Assembly (NCBI RefSeq): GCF_022664455.2
Contig: NZ_JAKRKC020000001.1
Location: 1,555,001-1,619,000 of the forward strand
Direction: 5' to 3'
Source: Actinomadura luzonensis
Lineage (GTDB): Bacteria; Actinomycetota; Actinomycetes; Streptosporangiales; Streptosporangiaceae
DNA length: 64,000 nucleotides
Made by a program: the position numbers and the translations under genes. The notes beneath the pieces are model-generated. The model did not search any database and was not told the DNA's origin. It saw nothing but the letters and a program-made list of their open reading frames with translations. Below, piece after piece: positions 53,610 to 63,700 of the stretch; within the stretch, counting starts at the first letter, position 1; the number at the start of each line of letters is the position of its first letter.

Positions 53610-54170
53610 TCAGAACGTGAACGCGGGCCGGTCGTTGAGTATGCGCTGGAACAGCCGGTGGTCCTGCCAGCGGCCGTCGATCTCCAGGTAGTCGGGGGCG
53701 GTGCCGAACTGCTCGAAGCCGGCCTTGCGGAGCACGCTCTGCGAGGCCGCGTTGTCGAGCAGGGTCGCGGCGGCGATGCGGTGCAGGCCGAGCTCCTGGT
53801 CGGCGATCCTGCACACCTCCAGCACGGCCTTGGTGGTCAGGCCGCGGCCGGTGTAGCGGGCGTCGGTCCAGTAGCCGAGGTCGGCGTTGAGCCACGGGCC
53901 GCGGACGATGTTGTTGAGCGTCATGCCGCCCACCACCTCGTCGCCGTCGGCCAGCACCCACGGCACGGTGCGGCCGTCGGCCTGCTGGCGCAGCAGGTCC
54001 TTCAGGCGGTGGGCCTGGCCGGGCAGGGTGTAGAACTCGTCGGGGCGCCGGGGCTCCCAGCGGCGCAGGTGGTCGCGGTTGCGGGTGTAGGCCCGCAGGA
54101 GGGCTTCGTCGTCCCGCTCGGTGACCGGGCGCAGGATGACGTCGTCGGTGAGTGGTACTGCTTCGATCAC
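53610..54170 (-). CDS. GNAT acetyltransferase, RimJ/RimL type
   Basis: 186 residues starting at GTG after GGTGGGAAA. Family features: LRPVTERDDEALLRAY at the N-terminus, LGYWTDARYTGRGLTTKAV (acetyl-CoA-binding loop) and LLDNAASQSVLRKAGF near the end. RimJ/L-like proteins acetylate protein N-termini or small amines; the substrate is unknown. It ends 4 bases from the convergent hexosaminidase stop. Confidence 0.9.
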   Translation of the reverse strand: MIEAVPLTDDVILRPVTERDDEALLRAYTRNRDHLRRWEPRRPDEFYTLPGQAHRLKDLLRQQADGRTVPWVLADGDEVVGGMTLNNIVRGPWLNADLGYWTDARYTGRGLTTKAVLEVCRIADQELGLHRIAAATLLDNAASQSVLRKAGFEQFGTAPDYLEIDGRWQDHRLFQRILNDRPAFTF

Positions 54171-54204
54171 TTTCCCACCTTAGGGGGCGGACTCGGCCGC
54201 CGGG

Positions 54205-55260
<1,056 letters not shown>

Positions 55261-55266
55261 CACAGG

Positions 55267-55917
55267 TCAGGCTACCAACCCGGCCTCGTGGGCGATGATC
55301 GCGGCCTGCACCCGGTTGCGCACGTCGAGCCGGGTGAGGATGGCGCTCACGTACGCCTTCACCGTGCCCTCCACGAGGTGCAGCCTGGCGGCGATCTCCG
55401 CGTTGGACAGCCCGGCCCCGACCAGGGCCAGCACCTCGCGCTCGCGCTCGGTCAGCGCCTCGATCCGGTCGCGGGCCAGCGCGCCGCGCGCCATCCGGCC
55501 GCCGGACAGCTGCGCGATGACCCGCTGGGCGACCTTCGGCGACAGGTACGCCGCCCCCTCGGCCACGGCGTGGACGCCCGCGATCAGCTCGCGCGGGTCG
55601 CCGGACTTCAGCAGGAACCCGGCCGCGCCGAGGTCGAGCGCCTTGGCGATGTAGTCGTCCTCGCCGAACGTGGTGAGCATCACCACCGCGGTCGCCGGCG
55701 CGGCCCGGCGGATCTCGGCGGCGGCGGCCAGCCCGTCGAGGCGCGGCATGCGGATGTCCAGCAGCGCGACGTCGGGGTGGTGGCTGATGGCCAGGTCGAC
55801 GGCCTGCCGCCCGTCGCCCGCCTCGGCCACCACGTCGAGCTCGGGGTCGGAGGCGAGGATGGCGCGCACGCCGGCGCGCATCATGGCCTCGTCGTCGGCG
55901 AGAAGGATGCGGATCAC
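55267..55917 (-). CDS. NarL/FixJ-family response regulator
   Basis: 216 residues: receiver domain with acidic pair Asp8/Asp9, phosphoacceptor Asp54 (VALLDIRMP) and Lys in FLLKSG, then a LuxR-type HTH (LTEREREVLALVGAGLSNAE, then LVEGTVKAYVSAILTRLDVRN). No histidine kinase gene is adjacent; upstream is a divergent tautomerase-like gene only 18 bases away. The GTG start has little room for a leader. It runs directly into pyrD. Confidence 0.92.
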   Translation of the reverse strand: MIRILLADDEAMMRAGVRAILASDPELDVVAEAGDGRQAVDLAISHHPDVALLDIRMPRLDGLAAAAEIRRAAPATAVVMLTTFGEDDYIAKALDLGAAGFLLKSGDPRELIAGVHAVAEGAAYLSPKVAQRVIAQLSGGRMARGALARDRIEALTEREREVLALVGAGLSNAEIAARLHLVEGTVKAYVSAILTRLDVRNRVQAAIIAHEAGLVA

Positions 55918-55935
55918 GCCTTCTATAGTGGCGGC

Positions 55936-56310
55936 ATGGCTCAGGTGAAGGTGTACGGACGGCGTGAGGTCTGGGGCGGGCGGCAGCGCGAGCTGTCCGA
56001 CCTGCTGCAGGAGTGCCTGGTGAGCGCGTGGGGGGTGCCGGCCGACAAGCGGTTCCACCGCTTCCTGCTGCTCGACGGCGACGACTTCGTCTGCCCGCAG
56101 CGCGGCGAGCGCTACCTCATCGTGGAGATCGTCTGCTTCACCGGCCGGAGCGACGACGCCAAGCGGGCGCTGATCCGGGCGCTCTATGACAAATGGCCGC
56201 ACGACCCCGAGGACCTGGAGCTGACGATCGTCGAGATGCCCAAGGTCAACTGGGGGATCCGGGGTGTTCCCGCTGATGAGCTGACGCTGTCGTACAAGGT
56301 GGAGGTCTAG
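55936..56310 (+). CDS. Tautomerase-family (Tautomerase_2-like) protein
   Basis: 124 residues with a 4-oxalocrotonate-tautomerase-like fold: VKVYGRREVWGGRQRELSDL, then FLLLDGDDFVCPQ, YLIVEIVCFTGRSDDAKRAL and LTIVEMPKVNWGIRG. The catalytic N-terminal proline of true tautomerases is absent (it begins MAQVKV), so activity is doubtful. It is divergent from the response regulator and 39 bases upstream of lpdA on the same strand. Confidence 0.8.
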   Translation: MAQVKVYGRREVWGGRQRELSDLLQECLVSAWGVPADKRFHRFLLLDGDDFVCPQRGERYLIVEIVCFTGRSDDAKRALIRALYDKWPHDPEDLELTIVEMPKVNWGIRGVPADELTLSYKVEV

Positions 56311-56349
56311 CGTCAGGGATGGTTCCGGGCGGGCGGTATGGTCCGTCCC

Positions 56350-57729
<1,380 letters not shown>

Positions 57730-57732
57730 TCG

Positions 57733-57785
57733 CCCGGCGACGCGACGCGGCCCCGATGTCGTCGCCGTCGGGGCCCGTCGCCGGG
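57733..57785. terminator. Long bidirectional hairpin (lpdA / sigma factor)
   Basis: Outer 10-bp stem CCCGGCGACG / CGTCGCCGGG and inner 8-bp stem GGCCCCGA / TCGGGGCC, between two convergent genes. Confidence 0.78.
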
Positions 57786-57795
57786 GTGGCGCGGA

Positions 57796-58740
57796 TCAGC
57801 GAGAGGCCTGGCGCATGGCTCTGGCGACCTCCCAGCCGTCGCCGACCGGCCCGACGTGCCGCAGCTTGTCCGGGTTGGACACCGCCCAGATCGTGTGCAC
57901 GTGCCCGTCGCGGATGTCGAGCGTGATCGTGTTGACGACCTTGCCGTCGCGGTCGCGCAGGATGGCGCCGGGCTGGCCGTTCAGCTCGTGCGGCTCCACC
58001 GTGCCGCCGATCGCGAGCAGCGCGGGCACGGTGACCGCCAGCACCCTGGCCACGTTGTCGACGCCCGTGACCGCGCGCGCGAAGGCCGGGGCCTTGCCGC
58101 CGCCGTCGCCGACCGCCTGCACGTCGGCCGCGAGCACCTCGCGCAGGGCGTCCACGTCGCCGCCGCACAGCGCGTCGAAGAAGCGGCCGGCCAGTTCCTC
58201 GCGCTCGCGCCGGCCGGCCGCGTACCGGGGACGGCCGTCGCTCATGTGCCGCCTGGCCCGCACGGCGAGCTGCCGGCACGCCGCCTCCGACCGGCCGACG
58301 GCGTCGGCGATCTCGGGGAACTCGAAGGCGAAGACGTCGCGCAGCACGAACACCGCCCGCTCCAGGGGGCTCAACCTCTCCAGCATCAGCAGCGCGGACA
58401 TGGAGATGGAGTCGGCCAGCTCCGCCGAGCGCTCGGGGTCCTCGTAGGGGTCCTGGAGCAGCGGCTCGGGGAACCACTCGCCGACGTACGACTCGCGCCG
58501 CACCCGGGCCGAGCGGAGCACGTCGATCGCGATCCGGGTCACGACGGTCGACAGGTACGCCTGGACCGAGACGGGCTCGACGTCGGACGTCAGATACCGG
58601 AGCCAGGTCTCCTGGACGGCGTCCTCGGCGTCGTCCACGCTGCCGAGGATGCGGTAGGCGATGGAGAACAGCAGCGGGCGGAAGCGTTCGAACTCCTGGG
58701 CGCGGTCCGCGCCGGGGGCCGCCAGGTCACTGTCGTTCAT
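57796..58740 (-). CDS. ECF41-type sigma factor with SnoaL-like C-terminal domain
   Basis: 314 residues. Sigma2 (FRPLLFSIAYRILGSVDDAED, VQETWLRYL) and sigma4 (LSPLERAVFVLRDVFAFEFPE, then GRSEAACRQLAVRARRHM) flank the linker EWFPEPLL, the ECF41 WLPEP-type motif with Phe. The C-terminal about 115 residues form a SnoaL-like domain with the group's DGGGKAPA and NPDKLRHV motifs, which regulates the sigma factor in place of an anti-sigma. ECF41 genes usually sit beside a carboxymuconolactone decarboxylase/oxidoreductase/epimerase target; here the divergent neighbour is a Clp_N/HTH protein. GGAG lies 5 bases before the ATG. Confidence 0.92.
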   Translation of the reverse strand: MNDSDLAAPGADRAQEFERFRPLLFSIAYRILGSVDDAEDAVQETWLRYLTSDVEPVSVQAYLSTVVTRIAIDVLRSARVRRESYVGEWFPEPLLQDPYEDPERSAELADSISMSALLMLERLSPLERAVFVLRDVFAFEFPEIADAVGRSEAACRQLAVRARRHMSDGRPRYAAGRREREELAGRFFDALCGGDVDALREVLAADVQAVGDGGGKAPAFARAVTGVDNVARVLAVTVPALLAIGGTVEPHELNGQPGAILRDRDGKVVNTITLDIRDGHVHTIWAVSNPDKLRHVGPVGDGWEVARAMRQASR

Positions 58741-58790
58741 CGGTGCTCCGTTCCGGTGTGGTTCGCCGCCAGCGTACTGGGCCACGGGTG

Positions 58791-58835
58791 GTCAACCAAG
58801 GGTTGACGGTCTCCCAGCGTCAACTTATGGTTGAC
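58791..58835. promoter_or_regulatory. Two GTCAAC-N5-GTTGAC operators
   Basis: Identical 17-bp inverted repeats start at 58791 and 58819, 28 bases apart (GTCAAC CAAGG GTTGAC and GTCAAC TTATG GTTGAC). The second ends two bases before the ATG of the Clp_N/HTH gene, so binding there would block its transcript directly. Confidence 0.78.
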
Positions 58836-58837
58836 GC

Positions 58838-59545
58838 ATGGAAGGAACCGTTCGTCTCGACGACCTCATCTCCGTGATCAAGCACCGCCACCCGGACGGC
58901 GACCCGCTCGGCGAGCTGACCGACGCCGTCTCGCTCGGCGAGCACATCGGCGAGGTGGCCGACCACCTGATCGGCCATTTCGTCGATCAGGCCAGGCGCT
59001 CGGGCGCGTCCTGGACCGACATCGGGCGCAGCATGGGCGTCACCAAGCAGGCCGCGCAGAAGCGGTTCGTGCCCAAGGGCGGCGGAACGCCCACCCTGGG
59101 CGAGGAGCTGCGCGTCTACGCCCGCTACGACGACCACGCCCGCGCCGCCGTGGTCAAGGCCCAGCGGGCCGCGCTGAGCGGCCGGCACGACCACATCGAG
59201 CCCGGCCACCTGGTCCTCGGCCTGCTCGACGAGCCCGACGGGCTCGGCGCCAGGACCCTGGCCAGGCTCGGCGCCTCGCCGGAGGCGGTCGGGCAGGCCG
59301 TGCGCGACGTCCTCGGGACCGGGACCGAGCCGGCCGGCGCCCGGGAGGTGCCGTTCTCCGGGCAGAGCAAGAAGGCTCTGGAGCTCACCATGCGGGAGGG
59401 GCTGCGGCTGGGGCACGACCACGTGGGCACCGAGCACCTGCTGCTCGGGGTGCTGGAGCTGGGGGACGGGCCGCTGGCGCGGGCGCTCGCCGGGCTGGGC
59501 GTCACCAAGGAGGCGGCCGAGCGGGAGATCACGGCGGCGCTGTAG
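58838..59545 (+). CDS. HTH regulator with C-terminal Clp_N repeats
   Basis: 235 residues. A helical N-terminal part contains a helix-turn-helix candidate at about residues 55-78 (SWTDIGRSMGVTKQAAQKRF). The C-terminal 140 residues are a double Clp N-terminal domain: YARYDDHARAAVVKAQRAA, then HIEPGHLVLGLLDEP and GTEHLLLGVLELGDGP. There is no AAA ATPase, so it is not a Clp chaperone; proteins of this form are taken as transcription factors that may sense unfolded protein through the Clp_N domain. The twin operators immediately upstream suggest autoregulation. A leaderless start is likely. Confidence 0.85.
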   Translation: MEGTVRLDDLISVIKHRHPDGDPLGELTDAVSLGEHIGEVADHLIGHFVDQARRSGASWTDIGRSMGVTKQAAQKRFVPKGGGTPTLGEELRVYARYDDHARAAVVKAQRAALSGRHDHIEPGHLVLGLLDEPDGLGARTLARLGASPEAVGQAVRDVLGTGTEPAGAREVPFSGQSKKALELTMREGLRLGHDHVGTEHLLLGVLELGDGPLARALAGLGVTKEAAEREITAAL

Positions 59546-59564
59546 CAGGACGGCCCCGGGCGGC

Positions 59565-59606
59565 GGGTTCGCTGAGCCGGGTTCGCTGAGCCGGGTTCGC
59601 TGAGCA
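59565..59606. repeat. 14-bp tandem repeat, three copies
   Basis: GGGTTCGCTGAGCC is repeated at 59565, 59579 and 59593 (last copy one mismatch) between the Clp_N/HTH gene and the next gene. Each GCTGAGC could nearly self-pair. Purpose unknown. Confidence 0.85.
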
Positions 59607-59644
59607 CGGTGAGAATGTCGTGCCAGGTTGCTAGCGTGCCGGTC

Positions 59645-61090
59645 ATGCTGGGAACGGGCGATGTCGTGGCCATCCCGCTGCCCCTGGGCGGCTACGGAGC
59701 CTGCCAGGTGACCGCGGCGGACGAATACCTCACGGTCTGCGTGCTCGACTGGCACTCCCCCGAGCCGCCCGGGCTCGACGACCTGCGCGCGGCGGGCCCG
59801 CTCATCGTCGATCACCATTCCTGGTCCGGCGACCCCGAGGTCGTCAACGTGGCGGCCGACGAGCACCTGCCGGCCGGCTACGTCCGGCTCGGCCGGCTCC
59901 CGGTGCGGCCCGAGCTGCCCCGAGGCACCAGCTCCTACGCCTTCTGGGCCGGCCTCGGCACGCAGGTGGTGCTCCAGCGGCGCTGGCAGCTCGAGGTGCC
60001 GGCCCGGGTCAGGGAGGCGTACAAACGGGCCGGGCACGGCCGGGTCCAGGTCGACCTCGGCAACGGGCCGATGACCAGGTCGGCCGCGCTGTCCCACCTC
60101 GACCTGCGCGACCAGCGCGGCGACGTGCGGTGGGCGGGGCTCGACGCGCTGCCGCACCTGACCCAGCTGAGCTGGCGCGGCGACGAGCGGGGCCTGGTGG
60201 CGGCGCTCCGGGACCGGCCGCTCGTCTCGGCCCTGCGCTGGGAGGACCCGCCGGCCGGCGTCGTCGACCTCGGCCGGACGTTCCTCCACGAGCTGACCCT
60301 CGCGGGCCGGATGCCGCGCCGGCTGGTCCTGCCGCCGGGGCTGATGACGTTACGGCTGGAGGGCGCGGCGCCGCCGGAGGCGGTGGAGGCGGCGCACGAC
60401 GGGCGGTGGGTCGCCCTCACCACCGGGTGCGGGGTGCCGCAGGGGTTACGCGGCGTCCGCGAGCTGGTGGTGGAGGCCGCCGGCGACGTCACGGGCACGC
60501 TGCTGGACGGGCTGGCCGAGCTGGAGGCGCTGCGCGTGCGGTGGGCCCGGCCCTACGGCGGGCTGGCCGGGCTCGACGCGCTGCCCCGGCTGCACACGCT
60601 GGAGCTGGTCGACGCGTACGAGGTGGACGCGTCGATGTTGCCCGCCCCCGACGGGCCGCTGCGGCGGCTGGCCGTCGACGGGCTCAGGAGCAGCCGGTCC
60701 AAGGCCGTCAAGCAGCGCTACAAGGGCAGCGACGTGGCGGTCGAGGTGCGGGGCGCCAAGCCGGACCGGTGGCTGGCGGCCAACATCGACAACCCGCTGC
60801 GCGACTGGGTCGACGACCACAAGCGGGCCGGCGAGGCCGCCTGCCGGGCGTACGCGGCGGCGGCCCGGGCCCTCGGCGGCCTCGCGGCCGACGACCCGGG
60901 GGCGGTGGCCGACGCGCGGGTGATCCTGCGGGAGTTCGTGCACACGCTCAACGGGATCGACGAGCGGTACGAGGTCATCGACACCGTGCGGCGGGAGGAG
61001 GCCTGGGAGGTGTTCCTGGAGCTGGCCGACCGGGCGGGCGTCCCGTCGGCGGAGGCGGAGGCGTGGTTCGGCGACTGGCGCGAGTTCTGA
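59645..61090 (+). CDS. Large protein of unknown function with leucine-rich region
   Basis: 481 residues, soluble. The N-terminal about 90 residues (GDVVAIPLPLGGYGACQVTA, then YLTVCVLDW) form a small beta-rich domain reminiscent of the Imm26-type immunity fold, a weak similarity. Residues about 150-360 contain irregular leucine-rich repeats (LDALPHLTQLSWRGDERGL, LRLEGAAPPEAVEA, LAELEALRVRWARPYGGLAGL). The C-terminus has a helical domain with WLAANIDNPLRDWVDDHKRA and FVHTLNGIDERYEVIDTV. Two TTA codons occur (60350, 60446). The repeats suggest protein binding; function is not assignable. Confidence 0.75.
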   Translation: MLGTGDVVAIPLPLGGYGACQVTAADEYLTVCVLDWHSPEPPGLDDLRAAGPLIVDHHSWSGDPEVVNVAADEHLPAGYVRLGRLPVRPELPRGTSSYAFWAGLGTQVVLQRRWQLEVPARVREAYKRAGHGRVQVDLGNGPMTRSAALSHLDLRDQRGDVRWAGLDALPHLTQLSWRGDERGLVAALRDRPLVSALRWEDPPAGVVDLGRTFLHELTLAGRMPRRLVLPPGLMTLRLEGAAPPEAVEAAHDGRWVALTTGCGVPQGLRGVRELVVEAAGDVTGTLLDGLAELEALRVRWARPYGGLAGLDALPRLHTLELVDAYEVDASMLPAPDGPLRRLAVDGLRSSRSKAVKQRYKGSDVAVEVRGAKPDRWLAANIDNPLRDWVDDHKRAGEAACRAYAAAARALGGLAADDPGAVADARVILREFVHTLNGIDERYEVIDTVRREEAWEVFLELADRAGVPSAEAEAWFGDWREF

Positions 61091-61102
61091 CGCCAGGGGC
61101 GG

Positions 61103-62083
61103 TCAGCGGGGCCTCCGCTCACCAGGGCCGGTGGTGACGGGGCCGGTGGTGACGGGGCCGGTGGCGAGGGAGTCGGTGGCGAGGGACTGGTGGAGGGTCG
61201 CCGTCAGGGTGGTCGCGTGGGCGGTCAGGCGGCGCACCTCGTCCGTGTCGTGAGCGGAGGCGAGCAGGTCGCGGTAGCGGTCGTTGCCGCGTTGCCGGTC
61301 GTGGGCGTGGAGTGCCAGGTCGGCGGCTCGTACGGACCGGGCGTAGTCCTCCAGCTCCCGCACCCGCCGCGCCGTGAACGCCACCGACGAGGCGAGCGCG
61401 TCGCGCTGCGCATCGAGCACGGCGGCGAGCTCCTGAGCGGGATCCTCCGCCGCCGGGTGCTGCGCCCGTGGCTCGCCGGGGGCGGCCAGGGTCGCCGCCT
61501 GCTCGGCGCGCAGGCGCGCGAGCGCGGTGTACGCGCCGGCCTGCTCCGCCCGCAGACCGGTGTGGGCGCGGAGCAGCCGCGCGATCTCCCACAGCCGCTC
61601 CGGCAGGACGACGTCGCAGGCCGCGGTGTCGAGCAGGCCGAGCCGGTACGCCCGCGACCCGCGCACGTCCGTGACCGCCCGGCGGGCCCGCGCCAGCAGC
61701 TCCAGCGCCGCCCGGTCCAGCTCGGCCGGGACGACGACACATTCGGGCGCGGGCCGCGGCCGCGAACGCCGGTAGCCCATGCCCGGCCGCGACAGCCCGA
61801 TGAGCACCATGGTGACGACCACCACCGTCACGGCCGACATCGCCGCCGCCTCACCGTCCGTACGATGCGCCGCCATCGTGAACAACGCCCCGCTCACGAC
61901 CGTCACGACCGCCCCCGCCCGCAGCGCCCACCGGACCCACGGCGGCGGCTCGCTCTCCCCCTGCCCGGGCTCCCCTCCCCCCGTCCGGCGGCCGGCGGCG
62001 CGACGGGCGGTCCTGGCGGGCGCGGCGGGGTCCACGATCGGCTCGTCGATCCAGTCCGGCGCTTCGGGCACGGCATCCTCCAT
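61103..62083 (-). CDS. Membrane-anchored protein of unknown function
   Basis: 326 residues. An acidic and Pro/Arg-rich N-terminus is followed by two TM helices at about 50-72 and 84-103 (WALRAGAVVTVVSGALFTMA and MSAVTVVVVTMVLIGLS). A long helical cytoplasmic region rich in Ala, Arg and Glu follows (ELLARARRAVTDVRGSRAYR, then LWEIARLLRAHTGLRAEQAGA and EDYARSVRAADLALHAHDR), probably a coiled coil. The tail ends in short repeats (SLATDSLATGPVTTGPVTTG). I do not recognise a family. The start at ATG 62083 is likely; no good Shine-Dalgarno is seen. The 227-base gap to the next gene shows nothing identifiable. Confidence 0.7.
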   Translation of the reverse strand: MEDAVPEAPDWIDEPIVDPAAPARTARRAAGRRTGGGEPGQGESEPPPWVRWALRAGAVVTVVSGALFTMAAHRTDGEAAAMSAVTVVVVTMVLIGLSRPGMGYRRSRPRPAPECVVVPAELDRAALELLARARRAVTDVRGSRAYRLGLLDTAACDVVLPERLWEIARLLRAHTGLRAEQAGAYTALARLRAEQAATLAAPGEPRAQHPAAEDPAQELAAVLDAQRDALASSVAFTARRVRELEDYARSVRAADLALHAHDRQRGNDRYRDLLASAHDTDEVRRLTAHATTLTATLHQSLATDSLATGPVTTGPVTTGPGERRPR

Positions 62084-62310
62084 CGCGGTCAGGGAACCCC
62101 CTTCGAGCAGACCCGAACAACGCGTCCCGATCCACCCGGCCGATGTGCGGATGTCGTGAAAAAGTCGTGCAGCCCGCCGCCGGCCCCATCCCGGGAAAGT
62201 CGCGGCGCGGAAGGCTGATCCTGGTGATATTGAGAGCCGCAACCATTTTCTCACCAGATCTTCAGAATCCGCACAGGTTGCTCTGAGCCTGCCGCGGCAG
62301 ATTCCGGGTC

Positions 62311-62793
62311 ATGACCTCAACCTCGGAGAGGGCGGCGCACCGCCGCCGGATCGCTCAAGCAGGCCCGATCTCGCTGCGTCTCGGACTCCTGGGGCTGGTC
62401 GCGGTCGGCATCGCGGGGGCGGTGCTGGAGCTGGCCTTCGAACGGCACTGGCACTCCCCGGTCCAGCTCATCCCCTGGGCGGCGCTGGCCCTGCTGGTGG
62501 TCGCGCTCGTGCTGCTCGCGCTGAGCGACGCCCCGCGGACGGTCACCGCGGTGCGGGTGCTGGCGGGCGTGGTGCTGCTCGCCTCGGCGTACGGCGTCTT
62601 CATGCACGTGTCGGTCAATCACGGCATGGGGTCGTCCGACGCGGAATGGGACGCGCTCTCGCCGCTCACCCAGTGGTGGTACGCGCTGACCAAGACGGTC
62701 GGCTCGGCGCCGCCGCTCGCGCCCGGCATGCTCGCGCAGAGCTCGCTGCTGCTCCTGCTGGCCAGCCTGACGCCCCGCAGAAAGCAGGCCTGA
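62311..62793 (+). CDS. Four-TM membrane protein of unknown function
   Basis: 160 residues: basic N-terminus, then hydrophobic helices at about 24-43, 51-70, 80-98 and 135-153 (LGLLGLVAVGIAGAVLELAF, IPWAALALLVVALVLLALS, VRVLAGVVLLASAYGVFMHV, MLAQSSLLLLLASL). An external loop SVNHGMGSSDAEWDALSPLT lies between helices three and four. It sits 56 bases upstream of the Macro-domain gene on the same strand and could be cotranscribed. Confidence 0.72.
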   Translation: MTSTSERAAHRRRIAQAGPISLRLGLLGLVAVGIAGAVLELAFERHWHSPVQLIPWAALALLVVALVLLALSDAPRTVTAVRVLAGVVLLASAYGVFMHVSVNHGMGSSDAEWDALSPLTQWWYALTKTVGSAPPLAPGMLAQSSLLLLLASLTPRRKQA

Positions 62794-62849
62794 GCCCCCC
62801 GGGAGGGCGGCTCTGGTCAACGCCCGGCGCCGCGACGTATGTTCACGGT

Positions 62850-63641
62850 GTGACGGCGCGCCTGCAGCAGGTCTTCCGCACCGCACCCGGCCGTGCCCGC
62901 CTGGCGACGCAGTTCCTCCTGGCCTTCGGGGCGGCCTCGATCGTGCTGGTCCCCGCTCTGGCGGCCGGTGTCCCGCTCGCCGCGGCGTGGGTGGCGCTCG
63001 CGGTGGCCGCCTGCCTGGCCTGGGCGCTGGCCCGCGCCTGGCCTCGCGACCGGATCGTGCGCCGCTTGCCCTACGCGACGATCGTCGTCCGGTTCGGCGA
63101 TCTGCTCGCCGAGGCGGAGCGCGAGCGGGCCGATCTGGTGGTGGGCTGCGGCGACACGTTCGACCTGGACGCGGGCTCCCTGGGCACGGCCTACGGCGGC
63201 GAACCGGATCGCCTCGGCGACGACCTGGACCGCGCCCTGGCCGCCCGGGTGCCGGTCTCGGTCGCGACGCGCGAGGCCAAGCCCGTGGGCCGGGTGCGGC
63301 GCTACCCGATCGGCACGGTGGCGGCGCTCGGCGGCGGCCCGCACCGCCGGGTCTACTGCCTGGCCTGCGCCCGCACGGGCGAGGACCCGTCCATGGACGA
63401 CCTGTGGACGGCGCTCGGTCACCTGTGGACGTCGGTGCGCGACAGCGAGCGCGTGGCGGTGCCCCTGCTCGGGTCGGAGCTGTGGCTCGGCAGGGAGAAC
63501 CTGGTCAAGCTGATCGTCCTGTCGTTCGCCGCCCAGGCCCAGGCGTGGCCGGTGTGCCGGGAGCTGGTGGTCGTGGTCCCGTCCGAGGAGACCAGAAACG
63601 TGGATCTGCGGCGGCTGGAGACGTTCCTGACGAACTTATGA
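62850..63641 (+). CDS. Two-TM plus Macro-like domain protein (Thoeris-effector-like)
   Basis: 263 residues from a GTG. Two adjacent TM helices (about 21-42 and 45-64: FLLAFGAASIVLVPALAAGV, AWVALAVAACLAWALARAW) precede a cytoplasmic domain of about 190 residues. Its strand-helix order and segments TIVVRFGDLLAEAERERADL, VVGCGDTFDLDAGSLGTAYG, YPIGTVAALGGGPHRRVYCL and VPLLGSELWLGRENLVKLI fit the Macro-like domain of ThsA (DUF6430-like). A TM-Macro layout is the one described for effectors of type II Thoeris anti-phage systems, where a TIR enzyme makes an ADP-ribose-derived signal. No TIR gene is visible in the window, so a defence role is only a hypothesis. Confidence 0.72.
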   Translation: MTARLQQVFRTAPGRARLATQFLLAFGAASIVLVPALAAGVPLAAAWVALAVAACLAWALARAWPRDRIVRRLPYATIVVRFGDLLAEAERERADLVVGCGDTFDLDAGSLGTAYGGEPDRLGDDLDRALAARVPVSVATREAKPVGRVRRYPIGTVAALGGGPHRRVYCLACARTGEDPSMDDLWTALGHLWTSVRDSERVAVPLLGSELWLGRENLVKLIVLSFAAQAQAWPVCRELVVVVPSEETRNVDLRRLETFLTNL

Positions 63642-63700
63642 ACCCCAGATGACGTCACATTGTGCATTCGATGCCCAATGTGAGGCTGGTGAGGTAAGTG

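Noticed and set aside
61115..61180. Tandem ACGGGGCCGGTGGTG-like repeats as a regulatory array
   Set aside because: They lie within the 3' end of the coding sequence and encode the TGPVTTGPVTTG tail.
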